Shown: one piece after another, positions 31,806-43,885 of the stretch
Numbering within the stretch: position 1 is the first letter of the stretch
Layout: each line of letters opens with the position of its first letter
Source: Lantana camara
Taxonomy: Eukaryota > Streptophyta > Magnoliopsida > Lamiales > Verbenaceae
Direction of reading: 5' to 3'
Length of the DNA: 64,000 bases
Assembly: GCA_037501455.1 (NCBI GenBank)
Contig: CM074860.1
Location: 23,767,001 to 23,831,000 of the forward strand
Program-made: the position numbers and the translations under genes
The notes under the pieces: generated by a model
Database searches by the model: none
The model's input: the letters and a program-made list of their open reading frames with translations, nothing else
Told to the model about the DNA's origin: nothing

Positions 31806-34458
31806 TGTAACGCCCCGATTTTTATTTATTAATATCTTATGTCTAAAATAATTTTATAAATTATATTTTATAATACTTTCATGAGATCTTATCAATTTAT
31901 ATCAAATTGAGGATTCCTTTCAAGACTTGAAAATATTTATTTCGTGAAATAATTACCGAAAATGATTTAATTGTCAACTTGCCATATAGGTTCATTCTTT
32001 TAAATTTAGGGACCAAATTGCATAACCTTTTCAAGGACTCAATTGATCAATTCCCAAAGCTTTTCATCCTTAATTGCATGACTTAAATATTTGAGGGACT
32101 AAAGTGCAATTTATACATTTCACGTAAATCATGGAGGATGAATCACGGTATATTGCATCTCCAAGCTTCCTAAGATCATTTCATCCAAAATTCACCAACA
32201 TATCCATCTTTCTTGCTTTCAGTTCTTCAAGTAGAAAAGGGAAGAAGAGAATTAATCACTTCATCAAGATTTTCCCAAGAAATAATCCAAGTTTGGAGCT
32301 TGAGCATCACCTTCATCTTCTCTCTTCATTTCTTTAACTTTAAGGTTGGTTTTCCATGAATTGGTGATTCTTGAGCATATTTGATTGAGCTAGGGTTTGA
32401 GAATTGCATGCTAGATGAACTCTTTGTTGTGCAAAGCATGATTAAATGATCACATCTTGACTTATGGCATGATTAATTCATGAGATTCTTGAATATTTAG
32501 CATGAATGATCAAGTGTGAGTATGAGCTTGGAAACTTGGAATTCTTGATAATATTCCATGCTTTGAGTCTTTAAGTGTTATGATATCATTTCTTGAACCT
32601 ATATGCATCATATTACCAGAAGTTATGGGCTTTGTTGATCAAACTTGAGATTTGTGCTTGTTGTTGTTCTTTCCCGTAGCCTTCCCCTGTTTTTCCTCTG
32701 TTCTTCCAGTTTCAGAAACTGGGAACGACCGTTCCCAGCCTCAAGGCATTGTGGGAACGGGCGTTCCCACCTTTTCAAATGAATTAGGCGACCGCGCATG
32801 GGAACGGCCGTTCCCATTTTGGCCTTGTGCCGGAAGGGCCGTTCCTAGCCTCAGCGCATTTTAAAATTGGAAATCGTAGGCACGCTTTTGGGGATTACGG
32901 GAACGACCGTTTCCATTTTACAAAGGGGTCCGGAAGGGCCGTTCCCACCTGACATGCAGAACAAAATATTCTGCATAAAATTACATTTTTAGCCCCTCGA
33001 TCCAACGACTTTCTCGACCCCGAAGTGCTTTTATATCATCTCATTTGTACTGAAACAACATGTTTTCATGCCACATTGTGATTTGCACGTCATCTCGTTG
33101 CATTTTGGCCGTTCGTTTTATTTGGTCTATTTAGGGTCAAGTCTCACGTGTACACGTCTATTTTTGCACAGACCAGCTTCGTAGGGACGAGGAGCAAGCC
33201 CCGTAGGCCGTGCCTACTTGTCTTTTGTCGGTAAAGGTGAGGTTTAATTGTTAGTTATATAGAACCCGTATATCCCTTATGTGATATTTCGGCCAAAAAG
33301 GTATTTATATTTATAGTCTCTATAAATCATTGATCATTTCAAGTCATGTTCAAGGAAGCAAGCAAGCCATGTATTGTTTCATGCATGTTTAGGCGAGTAG
33401 CATGATCGTTCACGTATGGGCCTGAGGGTAGTGACTAGAGCCAACCGGGAAAGCAAGGGCTGACGGGTAACTCTGGCACTATCCTTAACATGTTTGGGGT
33501 CACCCCTGAATCCGCTAGGAGGTTAGTGGAGGAAGGAGCTCCGGGCTTAGGGATTCATGTACCCTCTGCTCAATGAGATTGGATGTTGGGGCCTTGCAAT
33601 CCCATCATCAAACCGGAGGAAGAAGGAGACTGGGGACGAGTCCGGCACCACGGATGCACCTCGGGTTATTGCATTATTTCCATTCCATGAACATGTTATA
33701 TGATTACACCATTGCACGATTGCACGATAATGGACTTGCATGATCACCTATTTATTAATAATCAAGCAAGCATGTACATGTTCATTTAGAGTTCGGTTGG
33801 AGACCGCCCTCACTCGCCGGCGCCATGTATTGATTGATTGCATGCAAATGAACAAGTATTTAATATTGACAGTTGTATTCTCGGGCGAAGGGTACTTTAT
33901 TCTTGAACTTATATTTACCTTTTATAAACCTTTACCCGAGAGTATAACTTGCATGTTAATTGCGCAAATATATATGTATTGCCCCTCACTCAGTCTTCCG
34001 TGGACTGATGCCCCACCTTTCAGGTTGTCGCGGTCGTGTGCTAGGCGGGAGTCGGAGTTATGTCTTGTCGTCCAGCCGGGTCTAGCATTGCACATATTTC
34101 CATGATTTTGCTTTTGTCATGTCCTGAGTTCGTACGCTATAGTTCTTAGTATATTTGGGGACTTTTACTTGTATAATATATAAGAGATGATAATGTATTG
34201 ATATCTGTTGGTACCTATTAGTATCTATATCGTTGATGTAAATATGGTACCTATAAGTAATATTGATATTAATACTTCCGCTTTTAACTTTTATATGTCT
34301 TGGTTTTGTATTGCTTTGGGGTTTAGTCCCGCCTAGCTCGTCTTTTCTTTTATTGTCACCCGTTCGCTATAGGTTAGTTCATGTACGGATTGTTCGTTTC
34401 GTATGTGGATCGGCCTATAGTGTGTGGGTGTGGTATCTCTACGGTTGGGGGTGCTACA
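31806..34458 (+). repeat. LARD-like element 3' LTR
   Basis: 2653 bp, equal in length to the 5' copy and differing by scattered single substitutions, which indicates a recent insertion relative to the elements around it. Confidence 0.95.
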
Positions 34459-36008
34459 ATAAATTTACATAAGTACAAGAAACGAGCTCAAGACAACAAG
34501 AAACAACACTTTGAAGCTCATTCAACACAATTTCAACCAATGAATTGAAAATCAACCTAAACCCTTACTATTCATGCTCCATTTCATTCATACACTTAAG
34601 CACATATCCAGGACACAAAATAGGGCTTAAAAGAAAGTTAGATCACGAAGATTCTGGAACTAACCTTGGATCGTCGATTGGGCAAGAGATGGAGTTGGAA
34701 CTTGAGCTTGAAAGTGGAGGAAAGGATTTGGAACTTGGCTTTCTTCTTTCTTCTCAAAAGGGGCTGAACGTTTTGAGGGGAATGGGAAAAAGAATGAGAA
34801 TTCTCAGCCATATAGGGACAAAAAACGGGTCGGTTTGATTCAATACATGTAGCACCCCAGAGCGAAGGGCACCATATCCCCCGCACCATGATTTAACACG
34901 TGTAACGAAACAAGGACTCCGCTCACGCATCAAACCATAGTGAACAGGAGACAAACAAAACAAAACTCTATGCTAGGCGGTCTAGACCCTAATGCAGAGC
35001 GCGCAACAAAATTTAATCAAGAGTGCGGAAGCAACAGGATCCATATAAGCCATTATACATACTAGCAAAATCATTTAAACAATTAAACATAACATGCCAC
35101 TGAATACTTAAATCAAATCTCATGCTTTCCATATCGAATCATAGTCATATACATAGGTTCCAAAGCTTAAAATACAGAATAAACTAAAAGAGAATGCATG
35201 AGACTCGAATAACTCGACCCAAGACTCGAAAGATGACCGCCACCTAGCCCAAACACCCAACCGAGTACTTGCAAAGCTCAAGACCAAGGAGAAAAAGGGG
35301 AAGAAGCAACGAGGGTCAGTCCTAGAGACTGGTGAGGGGGCTAACACACGCACACGTACATATAAGTAAGAGCATAGCATATTCGAATCAAAAGGATTCA
35401 TGAGGCGTGCGTGGTTTTTGCATTCTAAAAGGTTTTAACCCGTGATACTATATATATAAGAAGAAAGATTTAGGGCCGAAGGCCAAAATCAACCAAGTTT
35501 TAAAAAATTGCGAGTCCACTCAACCAAGTTTTAAAAAATTGCGAGTCCACTCCCATTTCACAAACCATAACGGAGACAGAAGCAAAAACATAATAACTCG
35601 GCGAGTACGAGTTCTAACCTACTTACTCCATAAATAAAGGCGAAGCGAAAACAAAGCAAAGCATAAATCAATCCCACCCACACACAGTTTGGGGAAGAAA
35701 GAGGCCCCTCTCAACCCCCACATATATCACACATAGAGTTGGAGTCGGGGGATCCTACCCGATCCATGACGGGGTTACCGTCATCAGAAGAAACCCGCTT
35801 TCCCCTCGACCTCCCGAGGATGAGCTAAGTCTCCCGTTGTTGGAGTTGTGTTGATCAGAGAGCCCGACGACCCTATGACCGACCCGAGATCACATTCCAC
35901 TTCTTCGGGGCCCAAATCACACATATACACACATACACGCACATGGATATATCTTTCAAAGTCCGAAATCTCACTAGATCACAACACACACCAACCCTTT
36001 TCGAAAAC

Positions 36009-36592
36009 CTCTAAAGCACGGACACATTAAAAAATGACCCCGTGCAGTGTCCGACACGTGTCGGACAAGGACACACGTCGGACACTTCTCCGACACATGT
36101 CGGACACGCCAGATCCGTATCCTAATTAGGGTAATTAGGGTTAGAATGAGACAGAAGTAATCCGTGAACCCTCCAACTCTTTATATTAACATTTTGGGCT
36201 TTTTGGCCCATAAGACACCAAAATTATCCAACTTTTTTTTGTCATTTTTCCTTTATCTAGCTTCTCTTAATTTAAATGTAATATGACCTACTAAAAAAAA
36301 CTAATATGACCTACGAGAAGTATGTATATTCACTTTGTTACGATAGGAATATACATGAGTAATTCCATATTGGAAATAATTTATATAAGTTAAAGAATAT
36401 TTTTTATTTATAAAATAAAGAATATTCAACTTAGTGTTACATAAATTAATATTTATATAATATATTTATTTATATAAATATAATATAGCCATGTCGCAGC
36501 CGTGTCGTGTCCTAAAATTTTGAAAAAATCCATGTCGCCGTGGGCGTGTCGTGTTGTATCCGTGTCGCCGTGTCCGTGTCCGTGCATCATAG
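36009..36592. mobile_element. hAT MITE (584 bp)
   Basis: Flanked by a perfect 8-bp duplication TCGAAAAC (36001-36008 and 36593-36600). Ends read CTCTAAAGCACGGACAC and, reversed from the right, CTATGATGCACGGACAC. Both subterminal zones are rich in GTCCGACAC and GTGTCCG motifs, including palindromes such as GTCCGACACGTGTCGGAC. No transposase. Confidence 0.9.
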
Positions 36593-37341
36593 TCGAAAAC
36601 AAACAAACAAAACGTATCTTATCTATATATAAAAGTGTTCTCAAGGGATCTCATAGCAAATGGGCCAATTCCCACAAAATACATATCAAACACTTATCTA
36701 TCTATCTATATATATATATATATATACATTTCGCATGTCGGCTTAAATTACAAGTAGAGTTGTAGGTCATATTATCTAAAAGGAAAGAAAACCTCACCTT
36801 CGAGAAGCAACGGAGACAAAAGAGGCAAACGAACACAAAGGAGGCAACCTCGCCACTCTCAGGACGAACTTCTCTGAACAAAACAAGCAACAAGGGGGAA
36901 GACATAGACTCAATATGAACCAATTAGACGCTCGGCGGATGCATATGTATGCAAGTGATGCAAAAGAAGTAACAAGAGTACTTTAAGCATTCAAGCTCAT
37001 GCACGTATTCAAGAGTCAAATCACAAGAACGAGGCAAGAATTAAAGCATAACATGTCAAATAAACATCATACATATCAAATCATATCACAACTCATGCAT
37101 ATACAAGGTTAGAATGAGCAAAGAATGCAACAAGTGCAAGAAAGTTTCACACGTAGCATCAAAACGTATATGCAATTACGGTCACGTTTACACATCGAAA
37201 ACAAGGCCATAAAATCAAAATAAAAATCCTAACATATAATATAACATGTTAACAACAAGTTAGGATCATAATCGGGGTGAGAGAAAGCAACGAAAAGCAC
37301 CAAACACACAAAACGAACTGCCGCCGCCGCTGCTCCAGCAT

Positions 37342-37522
37342 GACACGGCCGTGTCCTACTTATTTAAAAAATTTGGCCCAAAAACGAAGCTTGGACACGG
37401 CCGTGTTCATTTCCAGGCTTAATGGGACATGGCTGTGTCCCATTTATTTAAAAACAGTAGCTAAAGTCGAGAATACAACACGGCCATGTCCATTTTTCAA
37501 ACAAATCGGACGCGGCCGTGTT
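37342..37522. repeat. Array of five ACACGGCCGTGT-type palindromes in the solo LTR
   Basis: Copies at 37342-37355, 37393-37408, 37424-37441, 37476-37491 and 37508-37522. They have the same core as the array at 6141-6355 although the surrounding LTR is only distantly alike. Confidence 0.88.
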
Positions 37523-40500
37523 GGCCTTCTCATACGCGAATCAAAGCAGCAACAGCAGCGTTTCGGTGCAGGGGAGAGCAGGGGAAGGTCCAGCAATGGT
37601 TCAATCATGAAAATAATGAATCAAGGCAACAATAAAAGCAAGGAGATGCAACAAATCGAGCCATTCCTCAAGCAAACAACCGACAAGACAAGGAATTCAC
37701 AATCATACACAAAAGCTTCCAAAAACTCAAGATTCAACAATGGTGGAGCCTCCAACTCGGTACACACAGCAAATAAAAGGTAAGGAATAGATCAGGGATA
37801 CATCAAGGGTCACATAACACTTCACGGATCAAGAATTGGGGCAAAAACGAGCAAGATAACATCAAATCTTCACAAACCCACAACTATTCACATACTCATC
37901 CAAATCAGGCATAAATCTCCATAAATGCAAGCAAAAGAGCACTTAAATGAAAGAGGAGGAGATGTACAACAAGAATATGTGCTTACCTCTTCAATTTGAT
38001 GAAGAATGAAGGTCGAACGAGCTCAAAATCGGACTTGGGTGAATAGTGGCAGAAATCCCTTTTCTCTTCTCTTTCTCCTTCTCTCTTTCTCGGTTCTCCT
38101 GAGGTCTGGGCTGAAATGGGCAAGTGGAAGGGTAGGTGGGAGATTTAGGGAGAAATAGGTTCAAGAATCGGGTCAAACGGAGTGAAAACGAATAAATTAC
38201 GAGCAAAACGGTAAAGGGTGGAAATCCTGCACGAGGTACACGGATCGGGCAAATTTCGGAGGCTCAAACGGGCTTAGAAAAATACAAGGTTGGATTCCTT
38301 AGCTCCCATTCCTCGTTACGAGTCCGGCCTCACTTCCGAAATTCGAATCCGAATTTCGGTTAGGCCCTCAAGTCCCTAACAAATAAAATATGGTGCGTTA
38401 CCATGTCAAACAAGTCCGAAAAATTAAAACGAGCACATAATTGAATTCATAACACGTATAATTCATGGATACCAAGTTTTCACGAAATTTCGAAACAAGT
38501 TGGAACTCAAACGAATTAAAAACAAGTTCAAAAGCTTAAAAATGTTTAAATATTCAAATTTACAAATATATCAAATAATTTAAATATTTCAAATAGTCAC
38601 ATAATCATTAAAATAACACATATTTGCATAATTAAAATAATTTAAATGCGCATATAACACTCTCGAAACAGCGTACCTGTACGGGCGGCCGAGCGGGATG
38701 TTATAATATGGGTCCGGTTCAAAATTCGATCCGTTCAGATCGGATTTTAAAGCATAGGGGGTTCAAACGGCTTCAAAAAATATGAGGCTTTCTCCGTTGG
38801 ACTCGAATCGTCGAAACGAATCTAATGGCGGAGTCGGAATTCGAATCCGAATTCCTAAAGTCAAGTTAACCAAAAAATGGCTTAAAATAACCTATTTGCA
38901 AATAGGTCCCTAAACTTATAAAGAGGCCAAATAGGTCCAAACCTATTCTCAATTGACCTTAAAACATTTAAATAACATACAATTATATCCACATAACATA
39001 TAATTCAATTAATTTCGTAAAATTAGCATGCTTAACACCAAATTCATATAAAAACAATTACGAACAAGGAATTACATATTAATTTACACACTTAGGGAAA
39101 TTTAAACCAGTTAAACAAGTTAAGTAACCGTAAGTTAAATTAAAAGGATACAAATATGTAAATAAAATCACTCGTGACCTCATACCTGACCTGTCAAAGA
39201 GGCGGGGTGTCACACAGGGTGCTGAACGGCCGTCCAAAGCCCAGGGAGGCAAAAGCCTACCCTAAAGCTGAACGACCATTCAAGCTAACCCACAAATGGC
39301 CTTTTGTGGCAGCAACTCCCAAACTTGGAGTTGCACCAAACGGCCGTTCTTATGGCCCTTCACAAAGCCCTGGATGGGGCTTTCTCTTGTGCAGAAAGGC
39401 AGCCCTAAATCTGGCATTAATGGTAGCTGAATGACAGGTCAACGCAGGCAGCTCAGTGGCAACAACAAAGCACGCAACACAAAGCAATTTCAACTTTATT
39501 TTGCACTTTAATTCATGAAATAAAATCTTTTAACACATGTATACACACTTGGGCACATCAAATAGGCATGAAATCAAATATTTTACAAGTTGCCATTTTC
39601 ATGAAATTCAAGCTCCAACAATGATGTTTCTTACAAGCTTCAACCAACAACCCAAATTCCACCAAAACTGCATCATACTAACTTCATATATCATATTTAG
39701 CTCCAAAGATTCAAGATATAAGTTGTGGATTCAAATTTCATGCAAAATCCACTATTCATCATCTTCTTCTCACACCCACAAATTCATGGTTTCAAGATGC
39801 AAGAGTGATAATAAAATGATGCTCATGATAAGAGGAATCGGGATCTTACCTCGGATCGTTGGAGAAGTGAAAGACGAAGAAGAACTTGAGCATTGAAGGT
39901 GGAAATGGCTAGGGTTTGAGCTTGGCTCCTCTTCTCTCTTCTTACCTTGTGTGAAATGTGTATAATGAGAAGGGGTGAAATTTCAGCCCTTAAGGGGGTG
40001 AAACAGTCGGGTTTCTTGTCGGTTCAAGTAAATATGGTCCGTTCGGATTGGATTTTATACTAAAGGAGGTTCAAACGACTTCAGAAAAATACGAGGCTAG
40101 TTTCGTTGGACTCGAATCGTAGAAATGAATCCAATGGCAAAGTCGGAATTTGAATTCGAATTCCCAAGTTTAAGTTATCCGAAAAGGACCTCAAAATGCC
40201 CTAATTGCAGTTTGGGCCACAAACTTTTAAAAAGAACCAAATAAGCCCAAGTCCTATTTTCAAGTTAACCCCCAAAACATATAAATATCATGCAATCAAG
40301 TCCAAACAACAATTAATTCAAGTTTTTCACATATTCATCAAATCCAACAAACAAATTCAAAGCTTAACTGGTTAAATTCAAAGTCATATTCCAAATAAAT
40401 AAAATTCAAGTAGTTTAATCATCCAAATAAGACATATATCACATGAAATTCATACAAGCACATAATTAAATAATTAAAATGCGCATTTAGCTCACTCGTG

Positions 40501-40538
40501 ACGTCATACATGTTCGATCGGACAAACAGGGTGTCACA

Positions 40539-41026
40539 GGATTCGTTTATTAATTTCTAACGTTGTGGATGAATTTGTAGAATATCTTTAGATGATGAAT
40601 GCTTAGATGAATTAGTTATAATTGTTTTTAGTATGCCTTTATTTGTTGGAAATGAATGTTTGGATTGATTGTGGATGAATATTGGGATGAATTGTATATA
40701 GGATGAATAATTATGAGTAGATTAAAAAAAAAAAAAAACGAAAAAAAAAAGTTATTAAAAATTCCTAACGGGATTTCTAGGGGAATCACTTGGAAAACAA
40801 TTATAATTTTTTTTTATATTTTAATATAGCCAACAGGATTCCGAGGGAAATCTCGTCGAAAATAATTATCTTTTTATTAAATGTAATAATGGCTGACAAG
40901 ACTCCTTTCGGAATCCCGTCGAAATTAAATTACTTTTTTTCAAAAAATTTAACAAAAACAGATGTCGAAATTAATTAAGTTTTTTTTTTTTTTTTTTAAT
41001 TTTGATAAACAGAGGAAACCCGTCGG

Positions 41027-41061
<35 letters not shown>

Positions 41062-41467
41062 ATTTAACATAGTCAGACAGGATTTCCGTCGGCGTTAATT
41101 AACCTTTTTTTTTTTTTTAATTTAATACATGACCGACGGGATTCCGAGGGGGTATCTTGTAGGGAAAAATATATTTTTTCCATTATCCAATATTTCCGAA
41201 AGGATTCTGGGAGGTATTCAGTTGGGAATTTTTTTTCCCATTATACGACATTTCTGACGAGATTTCCATCAGAATCCTGACAGAATTATAATTTTTGTAT
41301 TTTTTGGGTTTTGTTTTCTCTCGAAATTTCGTTGGTTTTTCGTTGGGATATGAACATAGAGGAGAGGTTTTCCTACGGACTGTGACTCGTCGGAATTCCA
41401 TTGGAAATAGCATCCGACGAAATTCCGATAGGAAGATCTATTGGAGTTCACAAGATTTCTTTTAGTG
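40539..41467. repeat. CACTA right subterminal region
   Basis: Repeated motifs such as AACGGGATTTC, GACGGGATTCCGAGG, GTCGGAATTCC and TCCGACGAAATTCCG, spaced through AT-rich sequence with poly-A/T and (AT)n runs (41031-41060). It ends at the TIR TTTCTTTTAGTG. Confidence 0.83.
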
Positions 41468-41470
41468 TGC

Positions 41471-43885
41471 CTTACGTGAAATATGTACTACACAAACTTC
41501 AGAAGGAAGACATTTTAGAGAATATGTTCAAGCTTACAATCATGTGTTGTCATTCACATCCATTGGTGCTCACATCGACAAAGATTTCTTGCGAGGCAGC
41601 CTGTACATTTCATGCTCACAGATCAATTTATCATTCTACGGAAAGCTTGCTTCTAATTCCCCATCACAGACCTAGGTATCTGCTAATGTGAATAATAGAT
41701 TCCGTGCATGAATTAAAAAATTGGCTTTTAGATAATCAAAGTCTTGGATCGAAATTTGCTTATGAAACTACAAAAAATACTTGATTTCAGACAACTTGGT
41801 AAACATGCGGATATACCCCAATATCGGCTTATCCTTAAACAATAATCACTTAACCAATATCGATACAGCCTTCCATCGACATCTCAAGTTGCTATTTTGA
41901 TAGTTAATTTTCCTGTATATGTATGTATGAATTAGATACATACCTAAACTTACAAAGTAGTTTTCCATAGCGTTAGGCACTATAGATTTCTTGTTTTATT
42001 CGTTCTAACAATTCGGGCTTATGTCTCACATCGCATTGATTAAACAATATACTAATAAGTAGCTGAGTAGTAAGGAGTCATTTCATCCACAAGGGATAAG
42101 ATTCATACTGTCCTACCAAATTAATTTGCAATAAATAGATTTGCCAACTTTTGTGGGGAAGAGAATGCACCTCTAAGATTTTCCCGTAATTACTTAGCTC
42201 TTGCGCGTTTATGCTTGTATGCCTTTTCAGCATATGTAATTACCAAGAAACGTGCCACAGACAACAAAATAAATTGGCTGACAGTAACAAATCAAGAAAT
42301 GGGGATGCTTGCCTCAGCTTATTTTAAAGAGTTCATAAATTTTTACATATTGTAAGACGCCTCTGAAATCTAATTTTAAGGTTAAGATCTCAAAATATTG
42401 GGCCAGAATTAAGATCGTAGACTTTCTAGTTGAATCGGTGGATGAACCGACTGAACCAGCAACCAGCAAGACTTCATTCCATCTGGTCCACTTTTAGAAA
42501 CATTGTTTAGACCCCATCAGTTAGCCAAATGAGCTCAACTATAGAGAAGATCTCAGCTAAAGGGAAGAAATTACGAAGAGTTCGCTTGCAGAAATATAGG
42601 GTTATGCATGACCTTATTGTAGTTCAAAACTAATCAGAAAACAGATTCTTCTGGACCAAAGAGCAGGCTGCCTAATTTGATCGGATAAATCATACGGTGA
42701 ACTCTGTGGACTTTCCTGTAGCCTGAGGATACGAAATAACAACTTTACTTTCATATTATTGATATGAATGCAACTTTGAGATAAACGTTTCTAAAACAAA
42801 ACAGATTTACTTATCAACAAACAATTCCACCTGTAAACACAGTATAACAACTGAACATGAAGACACAAAGTAACTCGTTGCAACAAAGGAAGAATAACTG
42901 AACATATTGACAGAGAACAAGAACCAGATGAAGATTTTAAAGTGTGAGAAGCCAAATACAGTTACTCCAGAGATGTTTTATCAAAAATTAAGGGCTGTTG
43001 CACTTTTACACAATTGTTTGCTGCAATGGAAAATCCTCTGCTTTGTAACTATGAGAACCTTAGCATCATTTGCCAGAGTTTAAACTTGATTTCCATCAAC
43101 TTTGTAAGAAACCATCTGATTCCTTAGCACTGAAAATACAGCTCTCAGGTTGCTTAATCTGTGGTTTCTTGCAATTTACAATTGTAGACGATCTTTTAGC
43201 AACTACACATTACTCCTAGTAAATTCTAATGGCTTTTGTCTTTATGGAAAAATGATCAACTACACATTGCCATATTAATGTCAACTCGTGATGGCAAAAC
43301 GATCAATTTATGATGTCCATCTTCGTATTTTATTGGAGCAACTTAAAGCCGGAAGTGATGCTTTTGTGATTATAAGAAAATGGATGGGAGGATTTGTCAA
43401 TTTAGCTATTTAAGAAAAGAAGGTCAGTGACACATCCATTACTAATATATTCAGGTAGTGGAAATATATGTTCATTACTCACATCAACTTAAAGTCTTAA
43501 ATTACCTTTAGACATCAAAACACACCATCCATATCGTCTCTGGATATCTATCCAGTAATACGACTATACATGTATCTTGTGAATGAAGACATGCAAGTCA
43601 AAGAAATTTTAGAATGAGAATCTGAAGTTAGTTGAGTTTAATTTTCTTGTACTACTAGATCTCCTACATTCTAAAGATGTATGAAGCCTTTTTTGTTTTT
43701 ATGGTTGTGAGCACATTGTCATTTTAATACTTTTCATAAGAAATTATATGTTTAGGGCATGACTCTTTGTAGGGTTACCAGGGAGAGGGGGCAGAGATGT
43801 TGCAAATGGTTAAAGCTGTTTTAACAGTCATGAACATAGCTATCTCAGCAGATAAAGACCACATGCAATCATAAATTGTACGTAC
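41471..43885. other. Intergenic and RAD51D 3' flank
   Basis: AT-rich single-copy-looking sequence with no transposon ends recognised and no substantial ORF. The last exon and 3' untranslated region of RAD51D must lie here. A plausible acceptor on the - strand is TGTATTTTCAG at about 43130-43140; read in phase 0 from exon 9 it gives one codon and a stop. Confidence 0.55.

Larger units (their letters stand above)
25916..34458 (+). mobile_element. LARD-like non-autonomous gypsy element with two 2653-bp LTRs
   Basis: LTRs at 25916-28568 and 31806-34458 are the same length and differ at only a scatter of sites. The duplication ATAAA is exact (25911-25915 and 34459-34463). The interior (3.2 kb) has a Met-type primer-binding site and polypurine tract but encodes only a shortened Gag-like protein; protease, RT, RNase H and integrase are absent. 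LTR start TGTAACGCCCCGA and the primer site match the autonomous-type element at 1-7931, which suggests it was moved by proteins of that lineage. Confidence 0.93.
34848..38705 (-). repeat. Solo LTR of a gypsy element (3.9 kb) carrying a hAT MITE
   Basis: On the + strand it runs from TGTAGCACCCCAGAG to CGGGATGTTATA (the final TACA probably changed to TATA). The left part is the reverse complement of gypsy LTR ends (CATATCCCCCGCACCATGAT). Flanks ATACA and ATATG are only a partial duplication. The surrounding LTR reads on across it (CGGGTCGGTTTGATTC to GGGTCCGGTTCAAAATTCG). It contains a palindrome array at 37342-37522. An ORF at 37277-37783 overlaps that array and has no support as a gene. Confidence 0.78.
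21199..39214 (-). repeat. Solo LTR (gypsy, - strand) interrupted by three insertions
   Basis: On the + strand it runs from TGTAGAACATG (21199) to GGGTGTCACA (39214), flanked on both sides by CAGGG (21194-21198 and 39215-39219). Its own sequence is 21199-22667, 25182-25915, 34464-34847 and 38706-39214, about 3.1 kb in all. The left part (CACATCCCCCGCACTTAGACC, CATATACG) is the reverse complement of the LTR end of the gypsy element at 1-7931, so they share ancestry. No gag-pol interior lies between the duplications, hence solo LTR. Confidence 0.8.
20597..40538 (-). repeat. Partial gypsy LTR on the - strand, split by insertion
   Basis: The two surviving pieces are 20597-21198 and 39220-40538. 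On the - strand it begins TGTGACACCCTGTTTG at 40538. The pieces join at CAGGG, where another LTR inserted. Sequence such as AAACGGCCGTTCTT near 39340 and TCGTTGGACTCGAATCG near 40105 matches the inserted LTR, so they are related families. The left end is lost at the TRIM. Confidence 0.7.
18069..41467. mobile_element. CACTA transposon spread over 23.4 kb by nested insertions
   Basis: Left end CACTACAAGAAATCGTG at 18069. The right end reversed reads CACTAAAAGAAATCTTG, ending at 41467. Both are flanked by TGC (18066-18068 and 41468-41470), the 3-bp duplication typical of CACTA elements. The end regions 18069-18397 and 40539-41467 carry repeated TTCCGACGG/CCGTCGGAA-type subterminal motifs. No CACTA transposase is recognisable, so the element was non-autonomous or lost its genes. 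Everything between 18398 and 40538 is later insertions. Confidence 0.87.

Noticed and set aside
37277..37783. 168-residue ORF in the solo LTR
   Set aside because: Translation of the palindrome array (RPCP-type repeats); no homology recognised.
38706..39214. Separate small solo LTR
   Set aside because: It is the distal part of the LTR starting at 21199; the CAGGG duplications at 21194 and 39215 show they belong together.
39537..39896. 119-residue ORF
   Set aside because: Inside a - strand LTR fragment; no domain and no matching frame in the related LTR copy.
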